Part shown: positions 29,876-39,100 of the stretch, piece after piece | Layout of the letters: each line of letters begins with the position of its first letter | Numbering within the stretch: the first letter of the stretch is position 1 | Assembly (NCBI RefSeq): GCF_003943815.1 | Contig: NZ_RJNA01000005.1 | Span: 67,078-131,077 of the forward strand | DNA from: Streptococcus cristatus | Lineage (GTDB): Bacteria > Bacillota > Bacilli > Lactobacillales > Streptococcaceae | DNA: 64,000 bases | Reading direction: 5' to 3' | Position numbers and translations under genes: made by a program | The notes under the pieces: model-generated | What the model saw: only the letters and a program-made list of their open reading frames with translations | Told to the model about the DNA's origin: nothing | The model's database searches: none

Positions 29876-30313
29876 ATGATCAGAGAAGCCAGTCCTAACG
29901 ACCTAGATGAATTACTCCATTTGTACCTCTCCTTGCACGAGACGGCCATTCCAGAAAAAAGTCCAACCTTACAAAAAGTCTGGCAGCGGATGGTAGAAGA
30001 TCCAGACCATCATATTATAGTCAAAGTGCTTGACGGAAAGATTGTTTCTTCTTGTATTTGTGTCGTTATTCCCAATCTCACGAGAGGACTACGCCCCTAC
30101 GCCTTGATCGAAAATGTCGTCACTCATCATGACTTTAGAGGAAAGGGGTATGCTAGTGAATGCCTTGATTTTGCTAAGAAAATAGCAACCGAAGCCAATT
30201 GCTACAAAATGATGCTGCTAACGGGCTCCAAGAAAGAAAGCACCTGGGAATTTTATAAACGGGCTGGCTACAACCACCAAGATAAGAAGGCCTTTATCCA
30301 GTGGCTAGACTAA
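29876..30313 (+). CDS. GNAT-family N-acetyltransferase
   Basis: 145 residues from ATG 29876 (AGGTG upstream). It opens MIREASPNDLDELLHLYLSLHE, typical of GNAT proteins, with the acetyl-CoA-binding strand-loop in VTHHDFRGKGYASECLDFA (R/Q-x-x-G-x-G/A form) and a final ...WEFYKRAGY motif. Substrate unknown. Transcribed alone from its own promoter and followed by repeat copy C. Confidence 0.88.
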   Translation: MIREASPNDLDELLHLYLSLHETAIPEKSPTLQKVWQRMVEDPDHHIIVKVLDGKIVSSCICVVIPNLTRGLRPYALIENVVTHHDFRGKGYASECLDFAKKIATEANCYKMMLLTGSKKESTWEFYKRAGYNHQDKKAFIQWLD

Positions 30314-30345
30314 AGCAAGCAAAAATCTTTAATAATATAGAAAAC

Positions 30346-30520
30346 GAGGCTGGAACAAAAGTCCTAGCCTCTCAATTGTCTTTAGATTGTCGAGCAAGAC
30401 GCAGTGGTTGAGTGGGCTCTACTACGCTGATTTCATCAGCTTTTACAGCCCTACTCAACTGTGCGGAGATGGGACGACGAAATCGAATTCTAACGAATTA
30501 CCGATTTCTGTCCCACTCTC
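30346..30520 (+). repeat. 175-bp structured repeat, copy C
   Basis: Plus-strand copy 33 bp behind the GNAT stop. Its ends are flanked by AAAAC and GTTTT, extending the terminal inverted repeat to AAAACGAG/CTCGTTTT. GGAAC replaces GGGAC in the first hairpin. Confidence 0.9.
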
Positions 30521-30584
30521 GTTTTGAAATGTCAGTTTTAACTGCTTGATTAAGCTGGCCAAGAAAAATATTTTCAGAAAACAT

Positions 30585-31217
30585 TTACAGATACGGCTGC
30601 AGAACCTTTGACAACGTCGCATAGCCAGCAATGGTCAAATGCAAGCCATCCGTCGTAAAATCCTCCCGCAGCTGACCGCCCTCATCCAAGAAGCTATCAT
30701 AAAGGTCGATAAAATGGACATTGGTATAGATGCTTGCTAGGTCTTGGTAGGCACGATTGAGGGCTTGAATTTTCTCGTTCGTTCGGATATAAACCGTCCC
30801 TTTGTACTGCTCCTGCTCATTCACAGGCAGGACGGACAGCAACTGGATCTGAGCCAGAGGATAGTCACGGGAAATCTCCTGAACAACTGCTTCCAGATTG
30901 GCCAGCGTTTCAGTCTGAGACATCTCCTTGCCAATGTCGTTGGTTCCAATCAGGAGAAAGACCTTGTCCAGAGCCTGCCCAAAGAGATGGGCATCCAAGT
31001 TTTCTAAAAGCAAATCAGTCTTGTAGCCACGAATGCCACGATTGACCAAGGTTTTAGGACTTTGCAATAGCTCATGCAGTGGGAAATATTCCACAATCGA
31101 ATCACCGATAAAAATAATCGCTGGCTCTTTTACCGCAAGCTGATTCAGATCCCGATAATTTTTCTGGATCTTTGCCTGCTCATTTAAAAGCCACTGTTCT
31201 AATAGTTGAACTGCCAT
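30585..31217 (-). CDS. SGNH/GDSL-family hydrolase
   Basis: 210 residues with the four SGNH blocks: IFIGDSIVEYFP (catalytic Ser), NRGIRGYKTD (Gly), LIGTND (Asn) and DGLHLTIAGY (Asp and His). It resembles the alpha-subunit type of platelet-activating-factor acetylhydrolase-like esterases. Probable ester or acyl hydrolase, intracellular as no signal peptide is present. Its ATG follows the stop codon of the HAD phosphatase gene with no gap (TAAATG), so the two are coupled. Confidence 0.88.
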   Translation of the reverse strand: MAVQLLEQWLLNEQAKIQKNYRDLNQLAVKEPAIIFIGDSIVEYFPLHELLQSPKTLVNRGIRGYKTDLLLENLDAHLFGQALDKVFLLIGTNDIGKEMSQTETLANLEAVVQEISRDYPLAQIQLLSVLPVNEQEQYKGTVYIRTNEKIQALNRAYQDLASIYTNVHFIDLYDSFLDEGGQLREDFTTDGLHLTIAGYATLSKVLQPYL

Positions 31218-32045
31218 TTAGACTCCTTTTTCTAAGTATTGCTCAATTACCTGCAAAACGCCGGCCTCTGAATTGGCTGGTGCCAAGCGACTGGCAATGC
31301 GCTTAATCTTCTCGTCCCCATTTTCCATAGCATAGGAGAAATCCGCTAGTTCCAGCATTTCCAAGTCATTTTCGCTGTCGCCAAAAGCCATGATTTCCTT
31401 GCTTTTGATTTGCCACCGATCCATGAGCTGACGAAGCCCCCAGGCCTTGTGAAGGCCTTCTTGGATAATGTCAATCGCACCATAGCCACTGGTCACAGCA
31501 CTCAATCTTCCGGCAAATGCTGTATTGATCTGCCGCGTAATCTCTGCTGCTTGCGCTTCATCTACCATAACGCTCATCTTTAGCACTTCTTCAAACGGAT
31601 GATCTTGCAGATTGGGTACGAAATTCATTCGTTTGTAGAAATGGGCCGCCATTTCCTCTGTCATAATCTTGCTAATCATCGGAAAATCAGTGCCGTCCTG
31701 AACAAGGCCACCTTTAGTGGAAGTGACCACCAGATGCACCTCTCGTTCTTGACCCTGAAAATAAGCCAGCGTATCCGCAATCAAGTCAGGCTGCCAGAAA
31801 GTGCCCAGCAACATTTCATTCTTTTCAAAGATTCTAGCGCCGTTGGCGACGATCAGGGTCATACGCTCTGTCAAGTCGCCCAACAATAAGCGCATTCTTT
31901 GAATTTCATTGCCCGTCGCAATGACAAACTTGATGTTCCGCTCCTCCAGCTGGTCTAAAACTGCTGTCAGGCGTGGCAAATCCAGCTCGCCTCTCGGATC
32001 CAAAAGGGTACCGTCCATATCCGTAGCGATCATTTTAATCGGCAT
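31218..32045 (-). CDS. Cof-type HAD phosphatase
   Basis: 275 residues of the HAD IIB (Cof) group. Motif I is IATDMDGTLLDPRG, the Thr/Ser motif lies in FVIATGNE, the lysine in HKAWGLRQLMDRW and motif IV in IMAFGDSENDLEML. These proteins dephosphorylate sugar phosphates or cofactor phosphates such as pyridoxal or flavin phosphates. Specificity cannot be read. It is upstream of the SGNH hydrolase and 15 bp behind the DUF3114-like gene. Confidence 0.9.
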   Translation of the reverse strand: MPIKMIATDMDGTLLDPRGELDLPRLTAVLDQLEERNIKFVIATGNEIQRMRLLLGDLTERMTLIVANGARIFEKNEMLLGTFWQPDLIADTLAYFQGQEREVHLVVTSTKGGLVQDGTDFPMISKIMTEEMAAHFYKRMNFVPNLQDHPFEEVLKMSVMVDEAQAAEITRQINTAFAGRLSAVTSGYGAIDIIQEGLHKAWGLRQLMDRWQIKSKEIMAFGDSENDLEMLELADFSYAMENGDEKIKRIASRLAPANSEAGVLQVIEQYLEKGV

Positions 32046-32060
32046 CTTCCCACCTCATTT

Positions 32061-33137
32061 CTATAGTCTCAGATACTTATTTTTCACTTTATTCCATAAA
32101 TATTTGAGATAAGCTTGCCCTTTTAACTTTTTGACTAATGATTTTTCAAAATCTTTTACTTGGGCATCTACTTGATTTTTAGCACTTTTCCCCGCAATTG
32201 CATAGCAACTTCTAGCCGTATGGTAACCAGCCGATCCTCGATTATTCTGAGGGGCTTTGAAAGCTTGCCCTCCATTTCGAATCGCCAGCCTGCGAAACTG
32301 GGGATCCCACTGGGCTGGACTTTTGACATCGTAATAATAATGGGAACTATGATTGAAAAGCGAGGGTTTCTTCCCATAATTAAAACTAGCTCCATTGACT
32401 AGCCCATTTTGACTGCTCTTTTCTGGATCTAGGATATTGAGAAAGTGCCCTTCCCTATCCAGAATAAACTCAGTATGGAAACGATGGAGAATCTTGATAT
32501 TGGCCTGATAGGGCTGATGGTCTGGGTAGGTCACCTTGCCCTTATCGACAAAGGCTTTATTATGCAGCCTCGAAGATTCCCAGAGCTGGCAGTCTAGGTC
32601 AGGATGCGCCTGAAAATAGGCTAGGAGAGCCTGGCCATCTGTCATCCCCGGCTTGCGAAAATGCTGTCTGACCCACTGGGCCTGCTGACTGGAAATGACG
32701 TAGCGAAACTGGTGCAACTGACCTTTTAACCTTTGATTGCCACTGTCTGCAATAAAATCTGCTGGAGAAAAAGCCTGTCGAATCGGTTGAGAAAACTGGC
32801 GCCAAAAGGGAGCGTGTGGCGATAAGTCCGAATGTATACGTGAGAGCAGTTTGGTAATTTCTGCTGCTTCCCCGCTCAATTCGTCAGGCATGTCCATATA
32901 GAGCATAGCTAGCTCTAACAAGTTCTCAGCTTGCTGGGGCTGGACTGCTCGACATTCAAAAGACCACAGTTTCTGAAAGAGGGGACTGCCAAATATGAAA
33001 GCTTCCTCAAAAAGGCTTTGGCGAGCTGATTCATGTGGCAATGACGCCATTTCTGCCAGAAAAACTTTATCAAGAGCAGCTTGAGACCAGCCGATCGCTT
33101 GTAATTTTAGGCGGTATTGCTCGATTTCTACTTCCAT
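32061..33137 (-). CDS. Uncharacterised protein, probably DUF3114 family
   Basis: 358 residues from ATG 33137; ATG 33143 and 33149 are close alternatives and no start has a clear ribosome site. I recall this as a streptococcal DUF3114 type protein but with low certainty. No signal peptide or membrane helix is seen. The C-terminal part is basic with a conserved-looking GSAGYHTARSCYAIAGK segment and a lysine-rich end. Composition is soluble and mixed alpha/beta. It is the first gene of a three-gene minus-strand run (this gene, HAD phosphatase, SGNH hydrolase). Confidence 0.7.
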   Translation of the reverse strand: MEVEIEQYRLKLQAIGWSQAALDKVFLAEMASLPHESARQSLFEEAFIFGSPLFQKLWSFECRAVQPQQAENLLELAMLYMDMPDELSGEAAEITKLLSRIHSDLSPHAPFWRQFSQPIRQAFSPADFIADSGNQRLKGQLHQFRYVISSQQAQWVRQHFRKPGMTDGQALLAYFQAHPDLDCQLWESSRLHNKAFVDKGKVTYPDHQPYQANIKILHRFHTEFILDREGHFLNILDPEKSSQNGLVNGASFNYGKKPSLFNHSSHYYYDVKSPAQWDPQFRRLAIRNGGQAFKAPQNNRGSAGYHTARSCYAIAGKSAKNQVDAQVKDFEKSLVKKLKGQAYLKYLWNKVKNKYLRL

Positions 33138-33288
33138 CACCATCCACATCCATCATATAAAATTTCTTTAGCACCGTTTAAGACTCCGCTAGCAGGTTCA
33201 TGCAGCCTTCGATACCTCTCCTATTTATCTCTAAATATGCCAAAATTTCATGTAAAAGTCAACGTACAATGGAACTTTCGGTCTCAAA

Positions 33289-33318
33289 TTGTATTCTTTC
33301 AGCATTTTTTGCTATACT
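33289..33318 (+). promoter_or_regulatory. Promoter of the DtxR-family regulator
   Basis: TTGTAT (33289-33294), 18 bp, TATACT (33313-33318) with an extended TGC immediately before it. Confidence 0.6.
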
Positions 33319-33346
33319 AGTCTTAGGAAAACAACGAGGACAAAAG

Positions 33347-33994
33347 ATGACGCCAAATAAAGAAGACTATTTAAAATGTATTTACGAGATTGGCACGCGC
33401 CAGGGAAAAATCACCAATAAAGAAATCGCCCAGCACATGCAGGTTTCTCCGCCGGCCGTGACGGAGATGATGAAGAAAATGCTAGCTGAAGAACTCCTAA
33501 TCAAGGACAAAAAGGCCGGCTATCTGCTGACCGACCTAGGCCTGCAGCTGGTCTCTGACCTCTACCGCAAGCATCGATTGATTGAGGTCTTCTTGGTCCA
33601 AAAGCTAGGCTACACCACGGACGAAATCCATCAGGAAGCCGAGATTCTGGAACATACCGTTTCTGAGCGCTTTGTCGCAGGCTTGGAAAAAATGCTAGAT
33701 TTCCCAGAGACCTGCCCTCATGGTGGCACAATCCCAGCCAAACACCAGCTGCTGAAAGAAAAATACCATCAAACTCTGGCCTCCGCTCAAGAGCCTGGTA
33801 ACTACCTCATCCGCCGTGTCCACGACGACTTTGAGCTTTTGGCTTATCTGGAAAAGCACAATCTAAACATAAACCAAGAAATCCGTTTCCTCCAGTATGA
33901 CGACTACAGCCAGCTCTATCAACTAGAAGTAGACGGCCAAGCAATCCAAGTTAGCCCTATGATTGCCCAACAGATTTATGTAGAAAAACTATAA
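33347..33994 (+). CDS. DtxR/MntR-family metal-dependent repressor (ScaR/SloR type)
   Basis: 215 residues from ATG 33347, the exact size of the streptococcal manganese regulators; the longer open frame is rejected because CGAGGAC lies just before this ATG. The winged helix (MTPNKEDYLKCIYEIG, KITNKEIAQHMQVSPPAVTEMMKKM) is followed by the dimerisation/metal domain with HRLIEVFLVQKLGY and DEIHQEAEILEHTVS, and a C-terminal FeoA/SH3-like domain. It would repress manganese/iron uptake genes when metal is plentiful. No metal transporter is nearby. Confidence 0.9.
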   Translation: MTPNKEDYLKCIYEIGTRQGKITNKEIAQHMQVSPPAVTEMMKKMLAEELLIKDKKAGYLLTDLGLQLVSDLYRKHRLIEVFLVQKLGYTTDEIHQEAEILEHTVSERFVAGLEKMLDFPETCPHGGTIPAKHQLLKEKYHQTLASAQEPGNYLIRRVHDDFELLAYLEKHNLNINQEIRFLQYDDYSQLYQLEVDGQAIQVSPMIAQQIYVEKL

Positions 33995-34098
33995 ACAGGA
34001 TCCAGTTCAGACTTTTTAGTCTAAACTGGGTTTTTATTGACAAAAATAAGATGTTAGAATATAATAAGTGTACTTATAAATATCCAGAGGAAAAGCTA

Positions 34099-34560
34099 AT
34101 GGAAAAATCGCAATTTAACTCCATCTACAAGGATGAATACAAAAAATCAACCGGTCTGCTCTTTATCCGTGCCTACCACAAGTGGCATGGGCTGATAAAA
34201 AACAAACTGAGAACGATTGATTTGACCCATCCCCAGTTTGTCGTTCTGACCACTCTTGCTGCACTCCTGCGTCAGCAAGAATGGGTGAGTCAGACCGATA
34301 TTGCCCAATTTTCTGACATGGATGTTATGACCGTATCCCAAATCATCCGCCTCTTGGTCAAGAAAGGTTTGATCATGCGGGAAGTCCATCCCAAGGACAG
34401 CCGCGCCAACATCATACTTCTAACGGAAATGGGGCTGCAAAAGATCAACCAAGCCCTTCCTCTGGTAGAAGGCATTGATCAGGCGTTCTTTGGAAAATTA
34501 GAAAATAATACAGAAACATTAAACCAACTCTTAATAGAACTGGAGGCAGAAAATGACTAG
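34099..34560 (+). CDS. MarR-family transcriptional regulator
   Basis: 153 residues from ATG 34099 with AGAGGAA upstream. The winged helix is clear: LTHPQFVVLTTLAALLRQ, WVSQTDIAQFSDMDVMTVSQIIRLL and KGLIMREVHPKDSRANIILLTEMG, with the Asp-x-Arg wing. The ligand is unknown. It overlaps the EVE-domain gene by 8 bp, so the two are one transcript and probably share a function. Confidence 0.9.
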   Translation: MEKSQFNSIYKDEYKKSTGLLFIRAYHKWHGLIKNKLRTIDLTHPQFVVLTTLAALLRQQEWVSQTDIAQFSDMDVMTVSQIIRLLVKKGLIMREVHPKDSRANIILLTEMGLQKINQALPLVEGIDQAFFGKLENNTETLNQLLIELEAEND

Positions 34561-34963
34561 ATTTTGGATTGGTGTCGTATCAAAAGAACATGTGCTAAAA
34601 GGTGTAGAAGGTGGATTTTGCCAAGTCTGCCATGGAAAGAAAGCACCATTGAACCGAATGAAAAAGGGGGACTATCTTCTGTATTACAGCCCCAAGTATC
34701 AGCTGAATGGTCAGGAAAAGCTGCAGGCCTTTACAGCAGTTGGCAAGATTCTAGATGACACTGCCTACCAAGTAGAGATGTTTGAAGGCTTTGTCCCATT
34801 TCGGCGAGATGTCAGCTACTACCAACCTGTCAAAGACTGCCCCATTGAACAAGTCCGCCAGCATCCTCAGTGGCGCCAATATGTTTCTCAGATAAGATAC
34901 GGACATTTCGAAGTTTCGAAAGAATTTTTTCTCTATATCTTTGAACAGATGAAGGAAGAATAG
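34553..34963 (+). CDS. EVE-domain protein
   Basis: 136 residues, a single EVE (PUA-like) domain: FWIGVVSKEHVLKGVEGGFCQV, the KGDYLLYYSPK strand pair and FTAVGKILDDTAYQVEM, then FVPFRRDVSYY. EVE domains recognise modified bases or related ligands. The ATG lies within the marR end (8-bp overlap) with GGAGG upstream. What the MarR-EVE pair senses is unknown. Confidence 0.85.
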   Translation: MTRFWIGVVSKEHVLKGVEGGFCQVCHGKKAPLNRMKKGDYLLYYSPKYQLNGQEKLQAFTAVGKILDDTAYQVEMFEGFVPFRRDVSYYQPVKDCPIEQVRQHPQWRQYVSQIRYGHFEVSKEFFLYIFEQMKEE

Positions 34964-34993
34964 GAGGCTGGGACATCCTGACCTCCTATTTTT
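34961..34993 (+). terminator. Terminator after the EVE gene, related to the repeat's first hairpin
   Basis: AGGAGG (34963-34968) pairs with CCTCCT (34982-34987), followed by ATTTTTTC. The loop retains CTGGGACA, the same letters as the first hairpin of the 175-bp repeat. Confidence 0.75.
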
Positions 34994-35257
34994 TCGTATC
35001 CGATATCATATGCTCTATAATTGTTTTAGCAGGAATTATGGAGTTTTTAGGAAAAATCCTATCTACCTTACTGAAAAGTATAAATCAAATCATATCACAA
35101 ACCGCCTAGAAAGACCAAGACTTTTCTGATCAAAATAATACTCTAGACACTTCCACTTCATCACGTTTTTTAAAAGAAAGAAAAGATCCCATTTACCCCC
35201 TTGCAAACCTTTTCACTTTTTGCTAGAATGATGTCAAAAAATTAAGAAGGACAAATT
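34994..35257. other. Intergenic stretch with one promoter
   Basis: An AT-rich gap of about 264 bp. The only signal I support is the promoter at 35201-35229. No open frame with a ribosome site and no repeat is seen. Confidence 0.5.
35201..35229 (+). promoter_or_regulatory. Promoter of the nucleotidyltransferase gene
   Basis: TTGCAA (35201-35206), 17 bp, TAGAAT (35224-35229) with TGC before the -10. Confidence 0.65.
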
Positions 35258-36049
35258 ATGCCACAAAATCTCTTTAAAGAATTAGCTCGGCTAGAGCAAG
35301 TTGAAGCTCTGGCTCTCGGAGGTTCACGGGCCGGCCAGCATTTTGACCAAGACTCAGACTATGATGTCTATGTCTACCTGAGCGCTCCTCTCGCGCCAGC
35401 CATCCGCCAAGAAATCCTCAGCAAGTACTGCTCCTATATGGAAATCGGCAATCAATTTTGGGAACTGGAAGACGACTGCGTCCTCAATAATGGGATCGAG
35501 ATTGAGCTGATTTACCGCTCGCTGGACGACTTTGACCAAGACCTACAGACCGTCGTTTTAGAGCATCAAGCCCAGAATTCTTACACTACCTGTATGTGGT
35601 ACAATCTGATCCACAGCAAGATTCTCTACGATCGAGACGGCCGCTATGCTGCCCTCCAGAGCAAGTACAGTCTGCCCTATCCAGCTGAGCTGAAAAAGAA
35701 TATCATCAGCAAGCAGCTCCTGCTCCTCGACCAGGCTATGCCAGCTTTTTCAAGACAGATCAAAAAAGCTCTCAAACGCCAAGACCTGCTCAGCATCAAT
35801 CACCGCAGCAGCGAGTTTTTCGCCTCTTACTTTGATGCACTCTTTGCCCTCAATGAGCAGCTCCATCCAGGCGAAAAGCGCATGCTCCAGTATGCCAAAG
35901 AAAATTGCTCCCGCCTGCCTCAGGATTTTGAAGCCAATATCCAAGACTACTTCCAACATCTCTACCAGCCAGACCATCAGCAGGAAGCCGTCCTAGCCTT
36001 GGATAGCCTTCTAGACAATCTTAAACAATTGATTGAAGCAGCCATCTAG
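35258..36049 (+). CDS. Nucleotidyltransferase-fold protein (DUF4037-like)
   Basis: 263 residues. The N-terminal Pol-beta-type domain shows LALGGSRAGQHFDQDSDYDVYVYL, with the GGSRAG and DSDYDVYV motifs that hold nucleotide and two metals, and a third acid in IEIELIY. The C-terminal half is helical (about 150-263). It resembles aminoglycoside-adenylyltransferase relatives but the substrate is not identifiable. AAGGAC precedes ATG. Single gene with its own promoter and terminator. Confidence 0.85.
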   Translation: MPQNLFKELARLEQVEALALGGSRAGQHFDQDSDYDVYVYLSAPLAPAIRQEILSKYCSYMEIGNQFWELEDDCVLNNGIEIELIYRSLDDFDQDLQTVVLEHQAQNSYTTCMWYNLIHSKILYDRDGRYAALQSKYSLPYPAELKKNIISKQLLLLDQAMPAFSRQIKKALKRQDLLSINHRSSEFFASYFDALFALNEQLHPGEKRMLQYAKENCSRLPQDFEANIQDYFQHLYQPDHQQEAVLALDSLLDNLKQLIEAAI

Positions 36050-36062
36050 AATTTCAACAAAT

Positions 36063-36107
36063 AAAAAGCTCATGAAACCAGTTTTTCAGCTGGTTCATGA
36101 GCTTTTT
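36063..36107. terminator. Bidirectional terminator between the nucleotidyltransferase and metalloprotease genes
   Basis: AAAAAGCTCATGAA then CCAG (36063-36081) pairs with CTGG then TTCATGAGCTTTTT (36090-36107); A- and T-runs flank the stem. Confidence 0.9.
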
Positions 36108-36133
36108 GCTATTTTCGACAAGCAAGCTAAGGC

Positions 36134-39100
36134 TTATTTGTTAAAGATTGACTGTCTGAAGTCGTCTGTCTCACGAAGATAGGCATTGTAAATCTTCTTC
36201 TTGAGCAGGTTGACCCAGCTAGCTTCAACACGATTTGTCGCATTGGTAATGTTGCGCACATCCTCTGCGACTGCTTCATCCATCAGCTTCTGCATCTCTG
36301 CATACGAGCGAATGGTTACTTGCTTGGTACTGTTTGGATTTCTGAGTTCGTACTCAATGGTGATTGGTTTGAGCTTGGTTAGCTGGTCAATCCGCTCTTG
36401 GTACATGGCCTTCTTAAAGGCCGCCCATGAAGCATACTCACCCTTGAATACATTTTCCAAGACTTTCTGGTCGGTCACCAGACCAACATCTCTCCTGAGC
36501 CAGCCATCCCAAGTTGTCTTGCCTTCTGCAGCAGCCTCTTCAGAGAATTTCCCTGAAACATAAGGGACAAATCCTTCATGATAGCCCTTGGCTGCCAGCA
36601 ATTCATAGGCTGTGCGACGGAACATAACGTCTCCCGGCGCCCCATTTGGATTGCTCAAGGCTGAGTAGATTGGCGAGAAGAGGCTGAGACTGAGGTAGCC
36701 ATTACGTGGATACTGTCCGCTATCCTTATTCTCCCGACGGGTGATGACATCATTGTCAATCAGAGATTCAAAGCTGGTTAGCTGCTTGATTTCCTCAGCA
36801 GTGAAAGTGCGCGTCTGGTTACCAGCATGGGTCTGCTTGCCATATTTATCTGTGATATAGTAATTCTCCATCTTTCTGAACCACTGGAGCTTGGCAGCAT
36901 CACTCTGCTTGACCATCGAAGTCCCCTCTAGATAATCCAGCGTGTAAATCATGTCAAACATGCCATGGACATAGTGCTGCAAATCTGCTGCATTTTGGAC
37001 ACGTTCCTTGAAGTTGTAGGTATGCATCCGTGTCTTAGAATCCTTGTCCGTCTTGAAGAGGGTATTGAGGGTAATGGTAGGTTCATTTGGACTTGGAGTG
37101 GACTGCAAGAGACCACGCGCATAGAGCTCAGCCCCCAGTCCTTCACGACGACCATAGCCTTCAAAGTAGATAGAACCGTCGGAGTTATGGGTCATCTCAT
37201 GGGTGTAGACAGAGTTCCCATAGTCTTCTAACAAACGAGCAGCATCAAAGTGGGTGACACTTCCCGTAGCATAGGCATTGTATCCCTTGCTTGGATACCA
37301 CTTGCCGGCTGGTCCAAAGAATTCCTGCATAGCTAGTGATTTCTTGTCATTAGCTGGAGCCCAATATCTTTTACCATCCTTGTCAACCAATGAGAATCCA
37401 TCGTAAACCAGAACAGAACGGAAGAGCTTGTCCTTGCTTTCAGGACTTAGGATCTTATACCAGAAATCATAGTGGTCACGCTGCCATTCAGCTGACTTTC
37501 TAACTCGGTCTTCGACATACTCAACCAATTCTGCATCTGTTCGCACCCTGTTATTGGCATCAAGGCGGTAGCGATCATAAGCTCCCATAGAGACGGTGGA
37601 CATATTGGAGATGACATAGACACCCTTCTCAGTCATGGTCAAGAGTGGCAGGAGCATGCCCTTATGTTCCCAATTATCCGCAGTAATCTTGTCGTAAACG
37701 CCGACAGAATACTTGCTCTTGCCCTCGGCTGCATCCTGAAGCTGTCTGGCTTCTGCTACATCGGACTTAGCCTCAACGATGTAGGCTTTTGTATTGGTCT
37801 TGAGCCATTCGTTATTGGTCTTGTCTGGCAGGAAGAGCTGGCGATAGCTTTCCAGATAGTTGAAGAGGCCGCGCTTGCCAGTCGCTTCAGAGAGCGAGTT
37901 GTCGTAGGCCAGATGGTTATTCTTGGCCTTGAGATTTTCAAAACCAGACTGACCGAGTGCAATGATGGTGTCTAGCGTTGAAGCCTTATGATTTCCAAAG
38001 AAGTCAAACTTATAGGCCGATAAATCCTTGACATTGGTCTTGTCATAGTTGATATTATACCAACGATTGAGATAGGTCAGACCCAGCAGGAATGCTTCCT
38101 TATTGGCTCTAATCTTCTGAGCCACATAGTCCGCTACAACATCGCCTTCAGTATTGATGGACTTGTCCATAGCTAGAACTTTGCGTAACTCTTCTGCCAA
38201 CTTGGTCTTGACTTGCTCAAAGGCTGTATCCAGATAGAGCTCATCCATAGAAGCATCCGCATTCACGCCTAAAACAGTTCGCATGGCTGGTGAGTCAAGG
38301 ACAACCTTGTTCAACTCTGGCAGCACTTGATTGAGAATTCTGCTATAGTCTGATAGGAAGGCTTCTGGAGTATAAAGGAGGTCTAAGGCATTTACAGTGT
38401 ATTCTGCGATAGCTTGATGTTTGAAGTCTCCCTTATAGGTCAGATTTAGATAGTCAACCGTCTTATCCTCAAAGTGCAGCATCAGGCGGTTAATCACAGT
38501 CTTGTTGCTATTTATATCAGTGATCATCTGGTCACCCTTCATCGGAACCACATCCAGCAAATACTCTCTAGTAAGCTTGTGATGATCTGGAAGTTTATTG
38601 CCGTAGGCAACGATAGTTTCCTTATTATAGAATGGCAGGAGTTTTTCCATATTGGCATAGGCTATCAGACGGTCTTCTCGAGCATTCTTTTCCTTGCTGT
38701 AGTCAACAGTATGGAGATTGAGATTGCTGTCCTCTAGCGTGGTTGTAATGTCTAGGCTAGCCAGCTTCTCTTCAGCCTCGTCCAAAGTCAGAGTAGACGT
38801 GACAAACTGATCATTTCCTAAAGTTTCGTTTCCTTCAATGGCATAGGCTTCTTTTATGCGATCATTCTTGTAATCTTGGTCGCCAGAAATGCTGTAAACA
38901 TTTGTACCGCTGACATTGCTGATAACATTGTCAATCAAGCCATTGAAATAATTGGAACCAACCACTCCCCCGATTTGACCGTTCTTCGTAGAATTTTGGA
39001 TCTTTCCAGTCACATAAGAACGGCTGATGCGGGCATTGTCTTCCAAGCGACCGACCAGACCGCCGAAGCGCTGTTCGTTTGTTCGAGCTCCCGCCAGAAT

